Shown piece after piece: positions 32,173-40,674 of a DNA stretch of 64,000 nucleotides. Below the pieces are notes generated by a model, which worked only from the letters and a program-made list of their open reading frames with translations, did not search any database and was not told the origin of the DNA. Source of the DNA: Achromobacter pestifer (GTDB lineage: Bacteria; Pseudomonadota; Gammaproteobacteria; Burkholderiales; Burkholderiaceae_B); contig NZ_CADIJX010000005.1 of assembly GCF_902859625.1 (NCBI RefSeq), positions 124,001 to 188,000 of the forward strand, given 5' to 3'. How positions within the stretch are numbered: the stretch's first letter is position 1; each line of letters begins with the position of its first letter. The translations under genes were made by a program, and so were the position numbers.

Positions 32173-33860
32173 GGGGTATCACCTCGCGCTTCATAAACAA
32201 CGGGGCTCGCGGCGCTTCGCGCCTCGGGATCGGCAACTCGGGGGGAAACCATCTGGGCGGCAGGCTGTTCGGCGCGCGACTTGGCCGCGGCTTTCGCCGG
32301 AACCTTCGCCGGGGCCTTGCGAACCCGTGACGCCTTGCGCGCCATCCACGCGAACAGCAACGCGCTGGCCAGGCAAGTCAGGTCGAATCCGGCCATGACC
32401 CAATCGCCTTGGGGCAATGACACACCCAGGTGGCGCGACGTGGTGAACGCATTGACGACGGGCACCAAGGCCAGGGCCGCAGCGGCAACGGCCAACAGAT
32501 CCTGCCATTTGCGGCGCTGGAACAAGAAGGCGTAGACCAGCGACAGCGCCCAGGCTGAGAAGAAAGCCCGTACTTCCCAGAGCTGACGACCAGGCATGTC
32601 CGCCGGCAACAGACGATTGACCAGGAAAAACGCCGCCACGCCGAAGACCACGCCCGCGATGGTGCCGGCGTTCAGGCCATCCACCAAGCGCAGCGAAAAG
32701 GCCTCGCGCGCATCCCCGGGCCGTGCCTTTTGACGGCGCTTGGCAATCCACAGCACCAGCCCCGTACCGACCATGCCGGTGCCCGCCAGGCTGACCAGGA
32801 AATAGAACCAGCGCAGCAGCGGTTCGGCGAACAGCCCCAAGTGCAGGCCCGTGATGACGCCAGCCGTCTTCACGGTGGCGCTCAGGTCATCCTCGCCTTC
32901 CTGGAAGGCACCCGTCACGCCATCGAAGCGCATATAGGGCGCCAGCCGGCCATAAGACACGCCATCGGCGGCATCGCGAACCAGAGTGATGGTGGCGCCC
33001 GCATCGCCCGGGTTGTTGACCGTGACGCGGCCGACCCGGCCATGCCAGTGCTGCTGGGCCTGTTCCACCAATGGGGCGATCTGGATCAGCGGCGCGGGTT
33101 GGTTCAGCGGTGGCGTGACCTTGAACGATTTGAAGACGTCATCCGTGTACTGGCGTGGGTTTTCGTACACGGCGTGAATGCCCGCGGGCATCAACATCAC
33201 CATGAACAACACCAGGCCACTGAATGTGATCATCAAGTGGAATGGCAATCCCAGCACGGACAATACGTTGTGCCCATCCATCCAGGCGCGTTGCCCGCCT
33301 TTTTTGGGACGGAAGGTAAAGAAATCGGTGAATATCTTCTTGTGCGTGATGATGCCGCTGATGATCGCCAGCAGCATGAACATGCCCGCGATGCTTGCCA
33401 GCCATCGTCCCCACGGGAACGCGGTTTCCAATTCAAAGTGGAAGCGGTAGAAGAAATCGCCGCCGCGCGTCTCGCGGCCGCTGACGGCCTGTCCCGTGGA
33501 GGGATCCAGCTTCACCCGCACAAACCCGCGTTCACCCGGTTTGGGCTTGGGCACCTGGTACAGCATCTGGATCAGCGGCTCGCGGTTCGACGGTGGCGTG
33601 ATGAACCAGCGTTTGGCGTCCGGCGCATGTTCGGTCAAATAACGCTGCGCCATCTGCACGGATTGCACGATGGGCGCGGGTTGCACCTGGATCTCGGGCT
33701 GCATCCAGCGCGTGATTTCAGGCCGGAAGAACGCCAACGAGCCCGTCAGGAACATCGCGAACAACACCCAGCCGAAAATCAGACCGGCCCAGGTGTGGAG
33801 CCAAGACATGGACTGGCGCAGGCCCTCTTCACCCTGCGCCTTGGCTTTCCCTGCCTTCAT
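32169..33860 (-). CDS. PepSY-associated transmembrane protein (putative siderophore/iron reductase)
   Basis: The 563-residue product is a PepSY_TM family membrane protein. The first helix (SMSWLHTWAGLIFGWVLFAMFLTGS) carries the conserved His-Trp pair. Further His residues lie in MDGHNVLSVLGLPFHLMITF and GLHLGLFAEPLLRWFY. Periplasmic PepSY domains lie between helices 1 and 2 and after helix 3. Relatives such as FoxB/PiuB-like proteins reduce iron in siderophores. The frame is open upstream, but the ATG at 33860 overlaps the DUF3649 stop (ATGA) and starts MKAGKAKAQGEEG, so I use it. An Ala/Lys/Pro-rich tail (about residues 505-550) precedes the C-terminus. Confidence 0.85.
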   Translation of the reverse strand: MKAGKAKAQGEEGLRQSMSWLHTWAGLIFGWVLFAMFLTGSLAFFRPEITRWMQPEIQVQPAPIVQSVQMAQRYLTEHAPDAKRWFITPPSNREPLIQMLYQVPKPKPGERGFVRVKLDPSTGQAVSGRETRGGDFFYRFHFELETAFPWGRWLASIAGMFMLLAIISGIITHKKIFTDFFTFRPKKGGQRAWMDGHNVLSVLGLPFHLMITFSGLVLFMVMLMPAGIHAVYENPRQYTDDVFKSFKVTPPLNQPAPLIQIAPLVEQAQQHWHGRVGRVTVNNPGDAGATITLVRDAADGVSYGRLAPYMRFDGVTGAFQEGEDDLSATVKTAGVITGLHLGLFAEPLLRWFYFLVSLAGTGMVGTGLVLWIAKRRQKARPGDAREAFSLRLVDGLNAGTIAGVVFGVAAFFLVNRLLPADMPGRQLWEVRAFFSAWALSLVYAFLFQRRKWQDLLAVAAAALALVPVVNAFTTSRHLGVSLPQGDWVMAGFDLTCLASALLFAWMARKASRVRKAPAKVPAKAAAKSRAEQPAAQMVSPRVADPEARSAASPVVYEARGDTP

Positions 33861-34165
33861 GCCACCCCCATTGCGCGCCCGGCCAGGAACAGGGCTCCTA
33901 GCACGGCCGACGGCAACAAGATGCCCACCCAGGCACGCCAGGCATTGCGCGTGGCAAACACCCAGATCACGCCACAGGCGTAGACCACAAACGACAGCAT
34001 CTGCGCCGTGGTGACGGCATCCGCCCGCCCCATGGGCAGCCATACCGCCAGGCACGCCGCAGCCGCCGAAGCCAGGACATAGCCGCCCAGGATGGCCGCG
34101 GCCGCCCTGGAAAATACGGCCATTCGATAGCGCATCATGCCTGCGCCGGCTGCGGGAGCTTTCAC
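33857..34165 (-). CDS. DUF3649 small membrane protein (iron uptake associated)
   Basis: A 102-residue protein with three hydrophobic segments, beginning MKAPAAGAGMMRYRMAVFSRAAAAILGGYV. The block AVWLPMGRADAVTTAQMLSFVVYACGVIWVFA is characteristic of DUF3649. It overlaps the upstream DUF4198 gene and the downstream PepSY gene by 4 nt each, so all four genes are translationally coupled. Its function is unknown; family members accompany TonB-dependent siderophore uptake genes. Confidence 0.82.
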   Translation of the reverse strand: MKAPAAGAGMMRYRMAVFSRAAAAILGGYVLASAAAACLAVWLPMGRADAVTTAQMLSFVVYACGVIWVFATRNAWRAWVGILLPSAVLGALFLAGRAMGVA

Positions 34166-34794
34166 TTGGACACGTTGAAGGTCAGGGTTGAGACATAGCG
34201 GATCTTGGCGTAGGACTTGCCGTCAGCCTCACCCGCCTTTTCCTCGACGTGCGCGGCTTCCAGCACATACTGGCCGGGCCACGGCGTCGTGATTTCGATG
34301 CGGCCATTTTCATCGCTATGGAAGCGCTTTTCCCACTTGGGCGGACCAAACACGGTGACTTCGGTCTTGGCCAGCGGCTTGCCTTGGAATTGCAGGACGA
34401 ACGTATTGGCGCCCGCTGCGGTCGGCACAAGCTCCAGGTCCAGCTTGCCTTGCGTATCCGCACGGCCAGCCTTGGCGCCGTACTTCACCAGCGTGTCCTT
34501 GAACTGAATTGGCTGGGCCAGGCGCACATCGCCCTTGCCCACCGCGGCGAATTCCATGAAATCAGCGCCTTCGGCCGACGCTTTCAACGCCTTGCCATCT
34601 GCGCCCGTCACGACCGGCGAAATCAGGACCTTGCCCAACAGGCCGTCGCGCTTTTCACGCAGGTCGTCAGCCCACTCGCCAAAGTACGCCTTGGCCGGAC
34701 CTTCGGCGCTGCGTTCCAGCCAAACAAAGTGCGCCTGCGCGGCGCCCGCGCTGCCCAGCAGGGCAATAGCGGCCAAAGTCCTAGCGAATTTCAT
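34162..34794 (-). CDS. DUF4198 periplasmic protein
   Basis: The 210-residue exported protein has a signal peptide (MKFARTLAAIALLGSAGAAQA) followed immediately by HFVWLERS. This mature N-terminus His is a hallmark of DUF4198/NikK-like proteins, which are linked to metal uptake. The remainder is beta-rich (ANTFVLQFQGKPLAKTEVTVFGPP, GRIEITTPWPGQYVLEAAHVEEKAG). It is the first gene of the DUF4198-DUF3649-PepSY-DUF3325 operon. The start at 34794 has AGGA upstream; an ATG 13 codons earlier would disrupt the signal peptide. A Fur-box-like sequence lies about 70 nt upstream. Confidence 0.85.
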   Translation of the reverse strand: MKFARTLAAIALLGSAGAAQAHFVWLERSAEGPAKAYFGEWADDLREKRDGLLGKVLISPVVTGADGKALKASAEGADFMEFAAVGKGDVRLAQPIQFKDTLVKYGAKAGRADTQGKLDLELVPTAAGANTFVLQFQGKPLAKTEVTVFGPPKWEKRFHSDENGRIEITTPWPGQYVLEAAHVEEKAGEADGKSYAKIRYVSTLTFNVSK

Positions 34795-34863
34795 GTTGGA
34801 TTTTTCCTTTAGTCCGATAACCAAATCAGGCATGCCCCGCGGCTGATGCCTGTTTGGCAGGGT

Positions 34864-34882
34864 CTAAATTATAACCATTCTC
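34864..34882 (-). promoter_or_regulatory. Candidate Fur box upstream of DUF4198 operon
   Basis: Read on the minus strand the 19-mer matches GATAATGATAATCATTATC at 12 of 19 positions by eye. It is 70-88 nt upstream of an iron-uptake accessory operon. Confidence 0.55.
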
Positions 34883-34912
34883 ACTACGGGTGGCATCAAG
34901 AAATTGGGGATG

Positions 34913-34938
34913 GATAGATCTCACTGATAGATCGCACT
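34913..34938. repeat. Tandem 13-bp duplication
   Basis: GATAGATCTCACT (34913-34925) is followed directly by GATAGATCGCACT (34926-34938), identical at 12 of 13 positions. A second pair, TATATTT at 34964-34970 and 34975-34981, is spaced 11 bp, about one helical turn. Both lie in the promoter region of the hydroxyproline genes and may bind a regulator. Confidence 0.45.
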
Positions 34939-35015
34939 GGTTAACCCTTATTCTTTCTTTAAATATATTTACCGTATATTTGATTCACCGAATGATCTTC
35001 AACCAGGAGTCCCTC

Positions 35016-35930
35016 ATGACCCATCCTCGCTGGACTGGCATCTTTCCCGCCATCACCACCAAGTTTCACGCCGATGAGCGGATCGATGCCGAAGGCACCG
35101 CAAAGCACATCGACTTTCAAATCCGCAACGGCGTCCATGGCATGGTCACCTGCGGCTCGCTAGGCGAGGCCAGCACCTTGACGCTGGAAGAAAAACTGGA
35201 CGTCACCAAGATCGCGCTGGATGCCTCGGGCGGCCGCGTACCCGTGCTGGCCAACGTGTCTGAAACCAGCACCCGCGAAGCACTGCGCTTTATCGAAGGC
35301 GCCAACAAGCTGGGCGTAGCCGGATTCATGGTCATGCCCTCGCTGATCTACGTGGCGGATGCGCGCGAAGCCATGCTGAACGTGCGCACCATGGCTGAAG
35401 CCGCCCAACAGCCCATCATGGTCTACAACAATCCGCTGGCGTACCGCGTGGACCTGAAGCCGGAACACATGGCCGAACTGGCCGATTGCAAATGGATCGC
35501 CGCCGTCAAGGACAGCTCAGGCGACACGCGCCGAGTCACCGACCTGCGCAACGCCGTAGGCGACCGCTACCAGATCTTCCTGGGCGTGGACGACCTGGCG
35601 TACGAAGGATTGGCACTGGGTTGCGACGGCCTGCTTGCCGGCGTGGGCTGCGCCTTCCCGCGTGAAACCGTCGCGCTCTACAACCTGGTGAAAGCAGGCA
35701 AGCACGCGGAAGCACTGGCGCTTTATCAGTGGATGACGCCGCTGCTGCACCTGGACGTCTCCACGAAGCTGGTGCAAAACCTGAAGCTCATTGACGTGCT
35801 GGTCGGCGTGGGCACGGAACACGTGCGCCGCCCCCGCCTGCCCGTGATCGGCGAGGAACGCGCACTGATCGAACGGGTGGTGGCAGCGGCCCTGGCCACC
35901 CGTCCGGCGCAATACCAGTCCGTGCCCTGA
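35016..35930 (+). CDS. Dihydrodipicolinate synthase family; likely 1-pyrroline-4-hydroxy-2-carboxylate deaminase
   Basis: A 304-residue class I aldolase-like enzyme. The Schiff-base Lys is in WIAAVKDSSGD, the Tyr in IMVYNNPLAYR, and the GSLGEASTLT block is the substrate-binding loop, which departs from the DapA GTTGE form. Beside a hydroxyproline 2-epimerase and an FAD dehydrogenase, the best assignment is the deaminase (HypD/LhpC) that turns 1-pyrroline-4-hydroxy-2-carboxylate into 2-oxoglutarate semialdehyde. The ATG at 35016 follows AGGAG at good spacing. A strong terminator follows, so this gene may be partly uncoupled from the rest. The specific function is from context. Confidence 0.85.
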   Translation: MTHPRWTGIFPAITTKFHADERIDAEGTAKHIDFQIRNGVHGMVTCGSLGEASTLTLEEKLDVTKIALDASGGRVPVLANVSETSTREALRFIEGANKLGVAGFMVMPSLIYVADAREAMLNVRTMAEAAQQPIMVYNNPLAYRVDLKPEHMAELADCKWIAAVKDSSGDTRRVTDLRNAVGDRYQIFLGVDDLAYEGLALGCDGLLAGVGCAFPRETVALYNLVKAGKHAEALALYQWMTPLLHLDVSTKLVQNLKLIDVLVGVGTEHVRRPRLPVIGEERALIERVVAAALATRPAQYQSVP

Positions 35931-35970
35931 AACGTTGCCAACTCGCCGATGCCATGTGGTGATAGCCCTT

Positions 35971-35989
35971 AGATAACTCCAAGTTATCT
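35971..35989. promoter_or_regulatory. 8-bp dyad after the deaminase gene
   Basis: AGATAACT and AGTTATCT are exact inverted repeats separated by CCA. The sequence lies 40 nt after the deaminase stop and upstream of a terminator-like hairpin. It could be an operator or a processing hairpin. Confidence 0.4.
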
Positions 35990-36014
35990 CGCTAACGCCA
36001 CGCAGGCTTTCGGC

Positions 36015-36053
36015 GTGACGTCACGCTGCCAGGCAGCGCGACGTCACTCTTTT
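36015..36053 (+). terminator. Intrinsic terminator between deaminase and epimerase genes
   Basis: Arms 36015-36030 and 36032-36047 pair at 15 of 16 positions and are followed by TCTTTT. This is a strong terminator shape inside what is otherwise a same-strand pathway cluster. It implies a separate promoter or attenuation for the epimerase onward. Confidence 0.8.
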
Positions 36054-36057
36054 AATT

Positions 36058-36070
36058 GCCTAGACTAGGC
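36058..36070. promoter_or_regulatory. Palindrome GCCTAG-A-CTAGGC upstream of epimerase
   Basis: A perfect 6+1+6 palindrome lies directly after the terminator and about 50 nt before the epimerase ATG. It is a candidate operator for the second transcription unit. Confidence 0.35.
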
Positions 36071-36121
36071 CGTTCCGATGTTGGCCCTTACCCAAGAGTT
36101 ACCCAAGAAAAAGGCGCATCC

Positions 36122-37054
36122 ATGAAGCAGATCCGTGTCATCGATTCCCACACGGGTGGTGAACCCACCCGGCTGGTCATCTCGGGCTTCCCCGATCTGG
36201 GCACCGGCAGCATGGCTGAACGGCAGCAGCGGCTAGCCGCGACGCACGATGCCTGGCGTGCCGCCACCGTGCTGGAGCCCCGCGGCAGCGACGTCATGGT
36301 GGGCGCCTTGCTGTGCGCTCCTGCCGATCCGGCCAACGCCGCCGGCGTGATCTTCTTCAACAATGCAGGCTATCTGGGCATGTGCGGCCACGGCACCATG
36401 GGTCTGGTCGCGACGCTGGCCTATCTGAAGCGCATTGCGCCCGGCGAACATGGCATCGAAACCCCAGTCGGCACCGTGCGCGCCACCTTGCATGAAGACG
36501 GATCCGTCAGCGTGCACAACGTGCCCGCCTACCGCCTGCATCATGCCGTGCAGCTCAACGTGCCGGGGTACGGCGACGTTCAGGGCGACGTGGCCTGGGG
36601 CGGCAACTGGTTTTTCCTGGTTGGCGAACATGGCCAGCGCATCGCGCCCGACAACCTGGACGCCTTGACCGATTACACCTGGGCCATCCGCCAGGCACTG
36701 CAACACGCGAACATCACGGGCGCCGACGGCGCAGTGATCGACCATATCGAACTGTTCGCACCGGACCCTGACGCCGACAGCCGCAATTTCGTGCTGTGTC
36801 CCGGCAAGGCCTACGACCGCTCCCCCTGCGGCACCGGCACCAGTGCCAAGCTGGCCTGCCTGGCCGCCGACGGCAAACTCGCTCCCGGGCAGGTCTGGCG
36901 CCAAGCCAGCGTGATCGGAAGCCTGTTTGAAGCCAGCTATGCCCGGGACGGCGACCAGATCCTGCCCACCATCCGCGGGCATGCCCACGTCTGCGCCGAC
37001 GCCACACTGCTGATCCAGCCGGATGATCCGTTCGGCTGGGGCATCAGGCTGTAA
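36122..37054 (+). CDS. 4-hydroxyproline 2-epimerase
   Basis: The 310-residue cofactor-independent enzyme converts trans-4-hydroxy-L-proline to cis-4-hydroxy-D-proline. The two catalytic cysteines of the proline-racemase superfamily are present: Cys88 in GMCGHGTMG and Cys236 in [10 protein letters not shown]. This pair marks a racemase/epimerase rather than the Cys/Thr dehydratase variant, and the positions equal those of characterised 4-hydroxyproline epimerases. The ATG at 36122 begins [17 protein letters not shown]. It is followed after 20 nt by the FAD dehydrogenase gene that acts next in the pathway. Confidence 0.93.
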   Translation: MKQIRVIDSHTGGEPTRLVISGFPDLGTGSMAERQQRLAATHDAWRAATVLEPRGSDVMVGALLCAPADPANAAGVIFFNNAGYLGMCGHGTMGLVATLAYLKRIAPGEHGIETPVGTVRATLHEDGSVSVHNVPAYRLHHAVQLNVPGYGDVQGDVAWGGNWFFLVGEHGQRIAPDNLDALTDYTWAIRQALQHANITGADGAVIDHIELFAPDPDADSRNFVLCPGKAYDRSPCGTGTSAKLACLAADGKLAPGQVWRQASVIGSLFEASYARDGDQILPTIRGHAHVCADATLLIQPDDPFGWGIRL

Positions 37055-37074
37055 CTCCCCACGGACGCGCTCCC

Positions 37075-38199
37075 ATGCCACACCGTCATACGGACGTCCT
37101 GGTGATAGGCGGCGGCATCGTCGGCGCCGCTTGCGCCCACGAACTGGCGCTGGCTGGCCTATCGGTGCATGTGGTCGACGCCCGGTTGGCTGGCGCCACG
37201 CAAGCCGGCATGGGGCATCTGGTCGCCATGGACGACAACGCCGCCGAGCTAGCGCTTAGCAGTGCATCGCTGGATATCTGGCGCGACTGGGGGGCCCGCA
37301 TGAACGCAACAGACCCAAGCTGCGCCTATACCGGCTGCGGCACGATGTGGATCGCCGCCAACGACGAGGAAATGGCCGAGGCCGAACGCAAGCGCATCCG
37401 TCTACAGGACTGCGGCGTGCCGGCCACGCTGCTCAATGCACGCCAGTTGGCCGATGCCGAACCCGTCTTGCGTCCCGGCCTGGCCGGGGCATTGCGCGTG
37501 CCCGGCGATGGCCTGATCTATGCCCCGGGCGCCGCGCGGTGGTTGCTGACGCACGCGCCTCCCGCGCTGTCGTTCGAGGCCGCCCAGGTTCAACGGATCG
37601 ATGCGCAAGGCGCGATCCTGACCGATGGCTCCCGGCGCTACGCCAATGCCGTGGTATTGGCCGCCGGCATGCAAGCAACGCAGTTGTGTGCGGACTTGCC
37701 TCTGTATCCGAAAAAGGGCCACCTGGCGATCACGGATCGCTACCCCTTCGCTATCCGCCATCAATTGGTCGAACTCGGCTACATGGCCAGCACGCAGCAG
37801 CGCGAGGGAGCCGCCGTCGCGTTCAACGTTCAGCCCCGCCCCACTGGCCAACTGCTGATCGGCTCGTCTCGCCAGGTCGGCGAAGCCGGCACCGCCGTGG
37901 AGCCCGCCGTGCTGTCGCGCATGCTCAAGCGCGCCATCGACTACCTGCCGGGGCTCTCCAGCCACAACATTATTCGCACCTGGACCGGTGTGCGTGCCGC
38001 CACGCCAGACGGCCTGCCCCTCATTGGCCCACACCCGGCGCACGAAGCGCTTTGGCTGGCCGTGGGCCACGAAGGCCTGGGCGTCACCACGGCTCCCGCC
38101 ACCGCCCGCTTGCTCACCGCCTTGATGACTGGCACAACACCGCCCCTGGATCCCGCGCCGCTTGCCGCAACCCGCCCCTTCCACAAGGCAGCGCCATGA
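37075..38199 (+). CDS. FAD-dependent oxidoreductase, probable D-hydroxyproline dehydrogenase catalytic subunit
   Basis: A 374-residue DadA/glycine-oxidase-type flavoprotein. The dinucleotide motif VIGGGIVGAACAHELALAG lies at the N-terminus and the C-terminal RTWTGVRAATPDGLPLIG and GHEGLGVTTAPATARLL complete the FAD fold. Beside the epimerase it should oxidise cis-4-hydroxy-D-proline to 1-pyrroline-4-hydroxy-2-carboxylate. It corresponds to the HcnC-like beta subunit of multi-subunit D-hydroxyproline dehydrogenases. Its stop overlaps the next start (ATGA), which encodes the other subunits as one fused protein. Confidence 0.88.
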   Translation: MPHRHTDVLVIGGGIVGAACAHELALAGLSVHVVDARLAGATQAGMGHLVAMDDNAAELALSSASLDIWRDWGARMNATDPSCAYTGCGTMWIAANDEEMAEAERKRIRLQDCGVPATLLNARQLADAEPVLRPGLAGALRVPGDGLIYAPGAARWLLTHAPPALSFEAAQVQRIDAQGAILTDGSRRYANAVVLAAGMQATQLCADLPLYPKKGHLAITDRYPFAIRHQLVELGYMASTQQREGAAVAFNVQPRPTGQLLIGSSRQVGEAGTAVEPAVLSRMLKRAIDYLPGLSSHNIIRTWTGVRAATPDGLPLIGPHPAHEALWLAVGHEGLGVTTAPATARLLTALMTGTTPPLDPAPLAATRPFHKAAP

Positions 38200-39800
38200 C
38201 GCCTACCCCGTCCACACGTCTGCACGTCCAACTGGACGGCCGCCCCATGAGCATCGCCACCGGCAGCAGCGTCGCCGCTGCGCTGGCGGCTCGAGCGCCG
38301 GGCAATTCGCGCATTTCGGTCACTGGAGAAAAACGCGCTGCCGTTTGCGGCATGGGTGTCTGCCATGAATGCCGCGTCCTGATCAACGGGCATCTGCGTC
38401 TGGCCTGCCAAACTCCTTGCGAGGAAGGCATGCGCATCGACACGGTTCTGGAACGCGCCGCGTCCTCTGCCCCTCCCGCGTCATTCAACGGCCATAACAG
38501 CACGTGTGACTTGCTCATCATTGGAGCGGGCCCTGCGGGCATGGCAGCGGCACTGGCCGCCGCGCCCAGCGGACGGGCGATCGTGCTGGTGGATGACAAC
38601 CCCGCCACCGGCGGACAGATCTGGCGCGACGGCCCGGGTGCGAAGCTGCCCGTCCAGGCCCGGCGCCAGCGTGAACGACTGGCGCGTCACACCAACATCC
38701 GGCTGCTCTGCGGCACCCGCGTCGCCGGCATGGCCGGTTCGCCCAACCACCCCGCGTTGCTGCTGGAAGACGCGCACCACGGCTGGGTCCAACACTACCG
38801 TTCACTGATCCTGTGCACGGGCGCGCGCGAACTGCTGCTGCCGTTTCCCGGCTGGACGCTGCCCGGCGTGACCGGCGCGGGCGGCCTGCAAGCGCTGATC
38901 AAGGCCGGCGTGCCGGTACGAGGCCAACGCATCGTCATCGCAGGCTCAGGGCCGCTATTGCTGGCGGCCGCACGCAGCGCAAGCCAGGCAGGCGCGAAGG
39001 TGGTCCGTATCGCGGAACAAGCCGATTGGCGAGCGCTGCTGCGATTTTCCCGGGGCCTGACCCGTTGGCCCGGCAAAGCCTTGCAGGCCGCTACCCTCTT
39101 CAGCCCGCGATTCCGTACCGCCAGCCATGTGCTCGATGCCACCGGTGACGGCCGCTTGCAGCAGGTCAGGTTGCGCCGCGCAGAAGGAGAAGAGCGAATC
39201 GCCTGCCACCGACTGGCCTGCGGCTTCGGTCTGGTACCCAATACCCAACTGGGTCAGATGCTGGGCTGCGAATTGAATTCGCACAAGGGCCTGAAGGTAA
39301 ACGAACTGCTTCAGACCAGCGCGCCGGGCATCTTCGCCGCCGGAGAATGCACCGGCGTGGGCGGCAGCGAACGGGCGCAGATCCAGGGCGCGATCGCGGG
39401 CCACGCGGCCGTCGGCGAACTGGCGCTTGCCACGCGCCTGCTACCCGGTCTGGCCCGATGGCAAGCGTTCGCCAACGCCTTGCACCGCCATTTCACGTTG
39501 GGTGCACCGCTGCTTACGCTCGCGCGCCCCGACACGCTGATCTGCCGTTGCGAAGACGTGCCGCAGGCCGCCCTGGCTGGCCACACCAGCTGGATCGACG
39601 CCAAGCTGCACACACGCTGCGGCATGGGCGCCTGCCAGGGCCGCGTATGCGGCGCCGCCGTGCAAGCCCTGTACGGCTGGCAGCCCGCGCCGCCAAAGCA
39701 CCTGCTGACGCCCACGCGCATCGACACGCTTGCCGGCTTCGGCCCGCCCGACGCCCCGCACGACAACACGCTGCGCCCACGCGGCGGATCCCCCGAATAA
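38196..39800 (+). CDS. Fused [2Fe-2S] ferredoxin-FAD/NAD(P) oxidoreductase subunit of hydroxyproline dehydrogenase
   Basis: This 534-residue protein joins two usually separate subunits. Residues 1-90 are a ferredoxin-like HcnA domain with Cys51, Cys56, Cys59 and Cys71 as [2Fe-2S] ligands. Residues 103 onward form an HcnB-like flavoprotein with LLIIGAGPAGMAAAL (dinucleotide fold) and GIFAAGECTGVGGSE. A C-terminal BFD-like [2Fe-2S] motif follows (Cys450, Cys452, Cys475, Cys480). The frame is open well upstream of 38196, but that part overlaps the FAD gene; the ATG coupled to its stop is the true start. It should pass electrons from hydroxyproline oxidation to the respiratory chain. Confidence 0.88.
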   Translation: MTPTPSTRLHVQLDGRPMSIATGSSVAAALAARAPGNSRISVTGEKRAAVCGMGVCHECRVLINGHLRLACQTPCEEGMRIDTVLERAASSAPPASFNGHNSTCDLLIIGAGPAGMAAALAAAPSGRAIVLVDDNPATGGQIWRDGPGAKLPVQARRQRERLARHTNIRLLCGTRVAGMAGSPNHPALLLEDAHHGWVQHYRSLILCTGARELLLPFPGWTLPGVTGAGGLQALIKAGVPVRGQRIVIAGSGPLLLAAARSASQAGAKVVRIAEQADWRALLRFSRGLTRWPGKALQAATLFSPRFRTASHVLDATGDGRLQQVRLRRAEGEERIACHRLACGFGLVPNTQLGQMLGCELNSHKGLKVNELLQTSAPGIFAAGECTGVGGSERAQIQGAIAGHAAVGELALATRLLPGLARWQAFANALHRHFTLGAPLLTLARPDTLICRCEDVPQAALAGHTSWIDAKLHTRCGMGACQGRVCGAAVQALYGWQPAPPKHLLTPTRIDTLAGFGPPDAPHDNTLRPRGGSPE

Positions 39801-39809
39801 GGAGCCACC

Positions 39810-40598
39810 ATGACTGACACACTGGACGACTGCATCGTCTTCGCCGAACGCTTGGCCGAAGAAGCCCGTGAGCTGTACGCGCCGTACTTGAACACTGCGC
39901 CGCGCACCGACCTCAAGCCGGATCGCAGCCTTGTCACCGCGTTGGACCACGCCATCGAGGCGCATTTGCGGACGCGCATCGAAGACGCCTACCCCTACCA
40001 CGGCATCTATGGCGAAGAAGGCGGGACCGTCCGGCTGGACGCGGAGTACGTCTGGGTGCTGGACCCGATCGACGGCACCGCGCCCTTCATCGCCGGTGTG
40101 CCAGTATTCGGCACGCTCATCGCGCTGCTGCGGCGTGGCACTCCCGTGCTGGGCGTGATGGACTTCCCTGCCACTCGCGACCGCTGGATCGGCGCGCAAG
40201 GCCGCGCCACCCAGCATCAAGGCCAGACTTGCCACACGCGCGCCTGCGGCCATCTGGGTGATGCCATGCTCAGCACCAGCAACCCCGATTTCTACGCTCC
40301 CGAAGAACTCCCCGCCTTCCAGGCACTACGCGAACGCACCCGCTGGCGCATTTACGGCGGCTGCTGCCTGGCTTATGGGCTGTTGGCCTCTGGCCGCACG
40401 GATGTCGCCATCGACGCCAAGCTGGCCCTGTACGACTACGCCCCTTTCATTCCCGTCATCCAGGGCGCGGGCGGCGTCATCACCGACTGGGACGGCCGCG
40501 CGTTAAGCCTGGACAACCCCAGCTCGCGCATTCTTGCCGCCGGCGATGCCGAACGGCACCGCGAAGCGCTGGATCTATTGCGCCACGCCATGGGCTGA
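39810..40598 (+). CDS. Inositol monophosphatase / histidinol-phosphatase family protein
   Basis: A 262-residue Mg2+-dependent phosphatase of the IMPase fold. Key residues are visible: LKPDRSLVTALD near the N-terminus, GEEGG (69-72), and DPIDGT (85-90) for metal binding, with an Asp-containing YDYAPFIPVIQGAGG toward the C-terminus. The substrate is not determined; HisN-like and sugar-phosphatase roles are both possible. It starts 9 nt after the fused dehydrogenase gene and is followed by an ABC importer of the Fbp/Afu type. A phosphatase beside such a transporter suggests an imported phosphate ester. Confidence 0.85.
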   Translation: MTDTLDDCIVFAERLAEEARELYAPYLNTAPRTDLKPDRSLVTALDHAIEAHLRTRIEDAYPYHGIYGEEGGTVRLDAEYVWVLDPIDGTAPFIAGVPVFGTLIALLRRGTPVLGVMDFPATRDRWIGAQGRATQHQGQTCHTRACGHLGDAMLSTSNPDFYAPEELPAFQALRERTRWRIYGGCCLAYGLLASGRTDVAIDAKLALYDYAPFIPVIQGAGGVITDWDGRALSLDNPSSRILAAGDAERHREALDLLRHAMG

Positions 40599-40674
40599 AC
40601 CCAGCCCTGGACCGCCGACGGCGGTCAATCCCCTCGCACCGACGTGTTTCCTCTTGGGCCAGGAGCCTCCTGCC

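Noticed and set aside
37347..38195. Upstream part of the long frame that ends at 39800
   Set aside because: It overlaps the FAD oxidoreductase in another frame and reads as Arg/Ala-rich noise. The real start is the ATG at 38196 coupled to the upstream stop.
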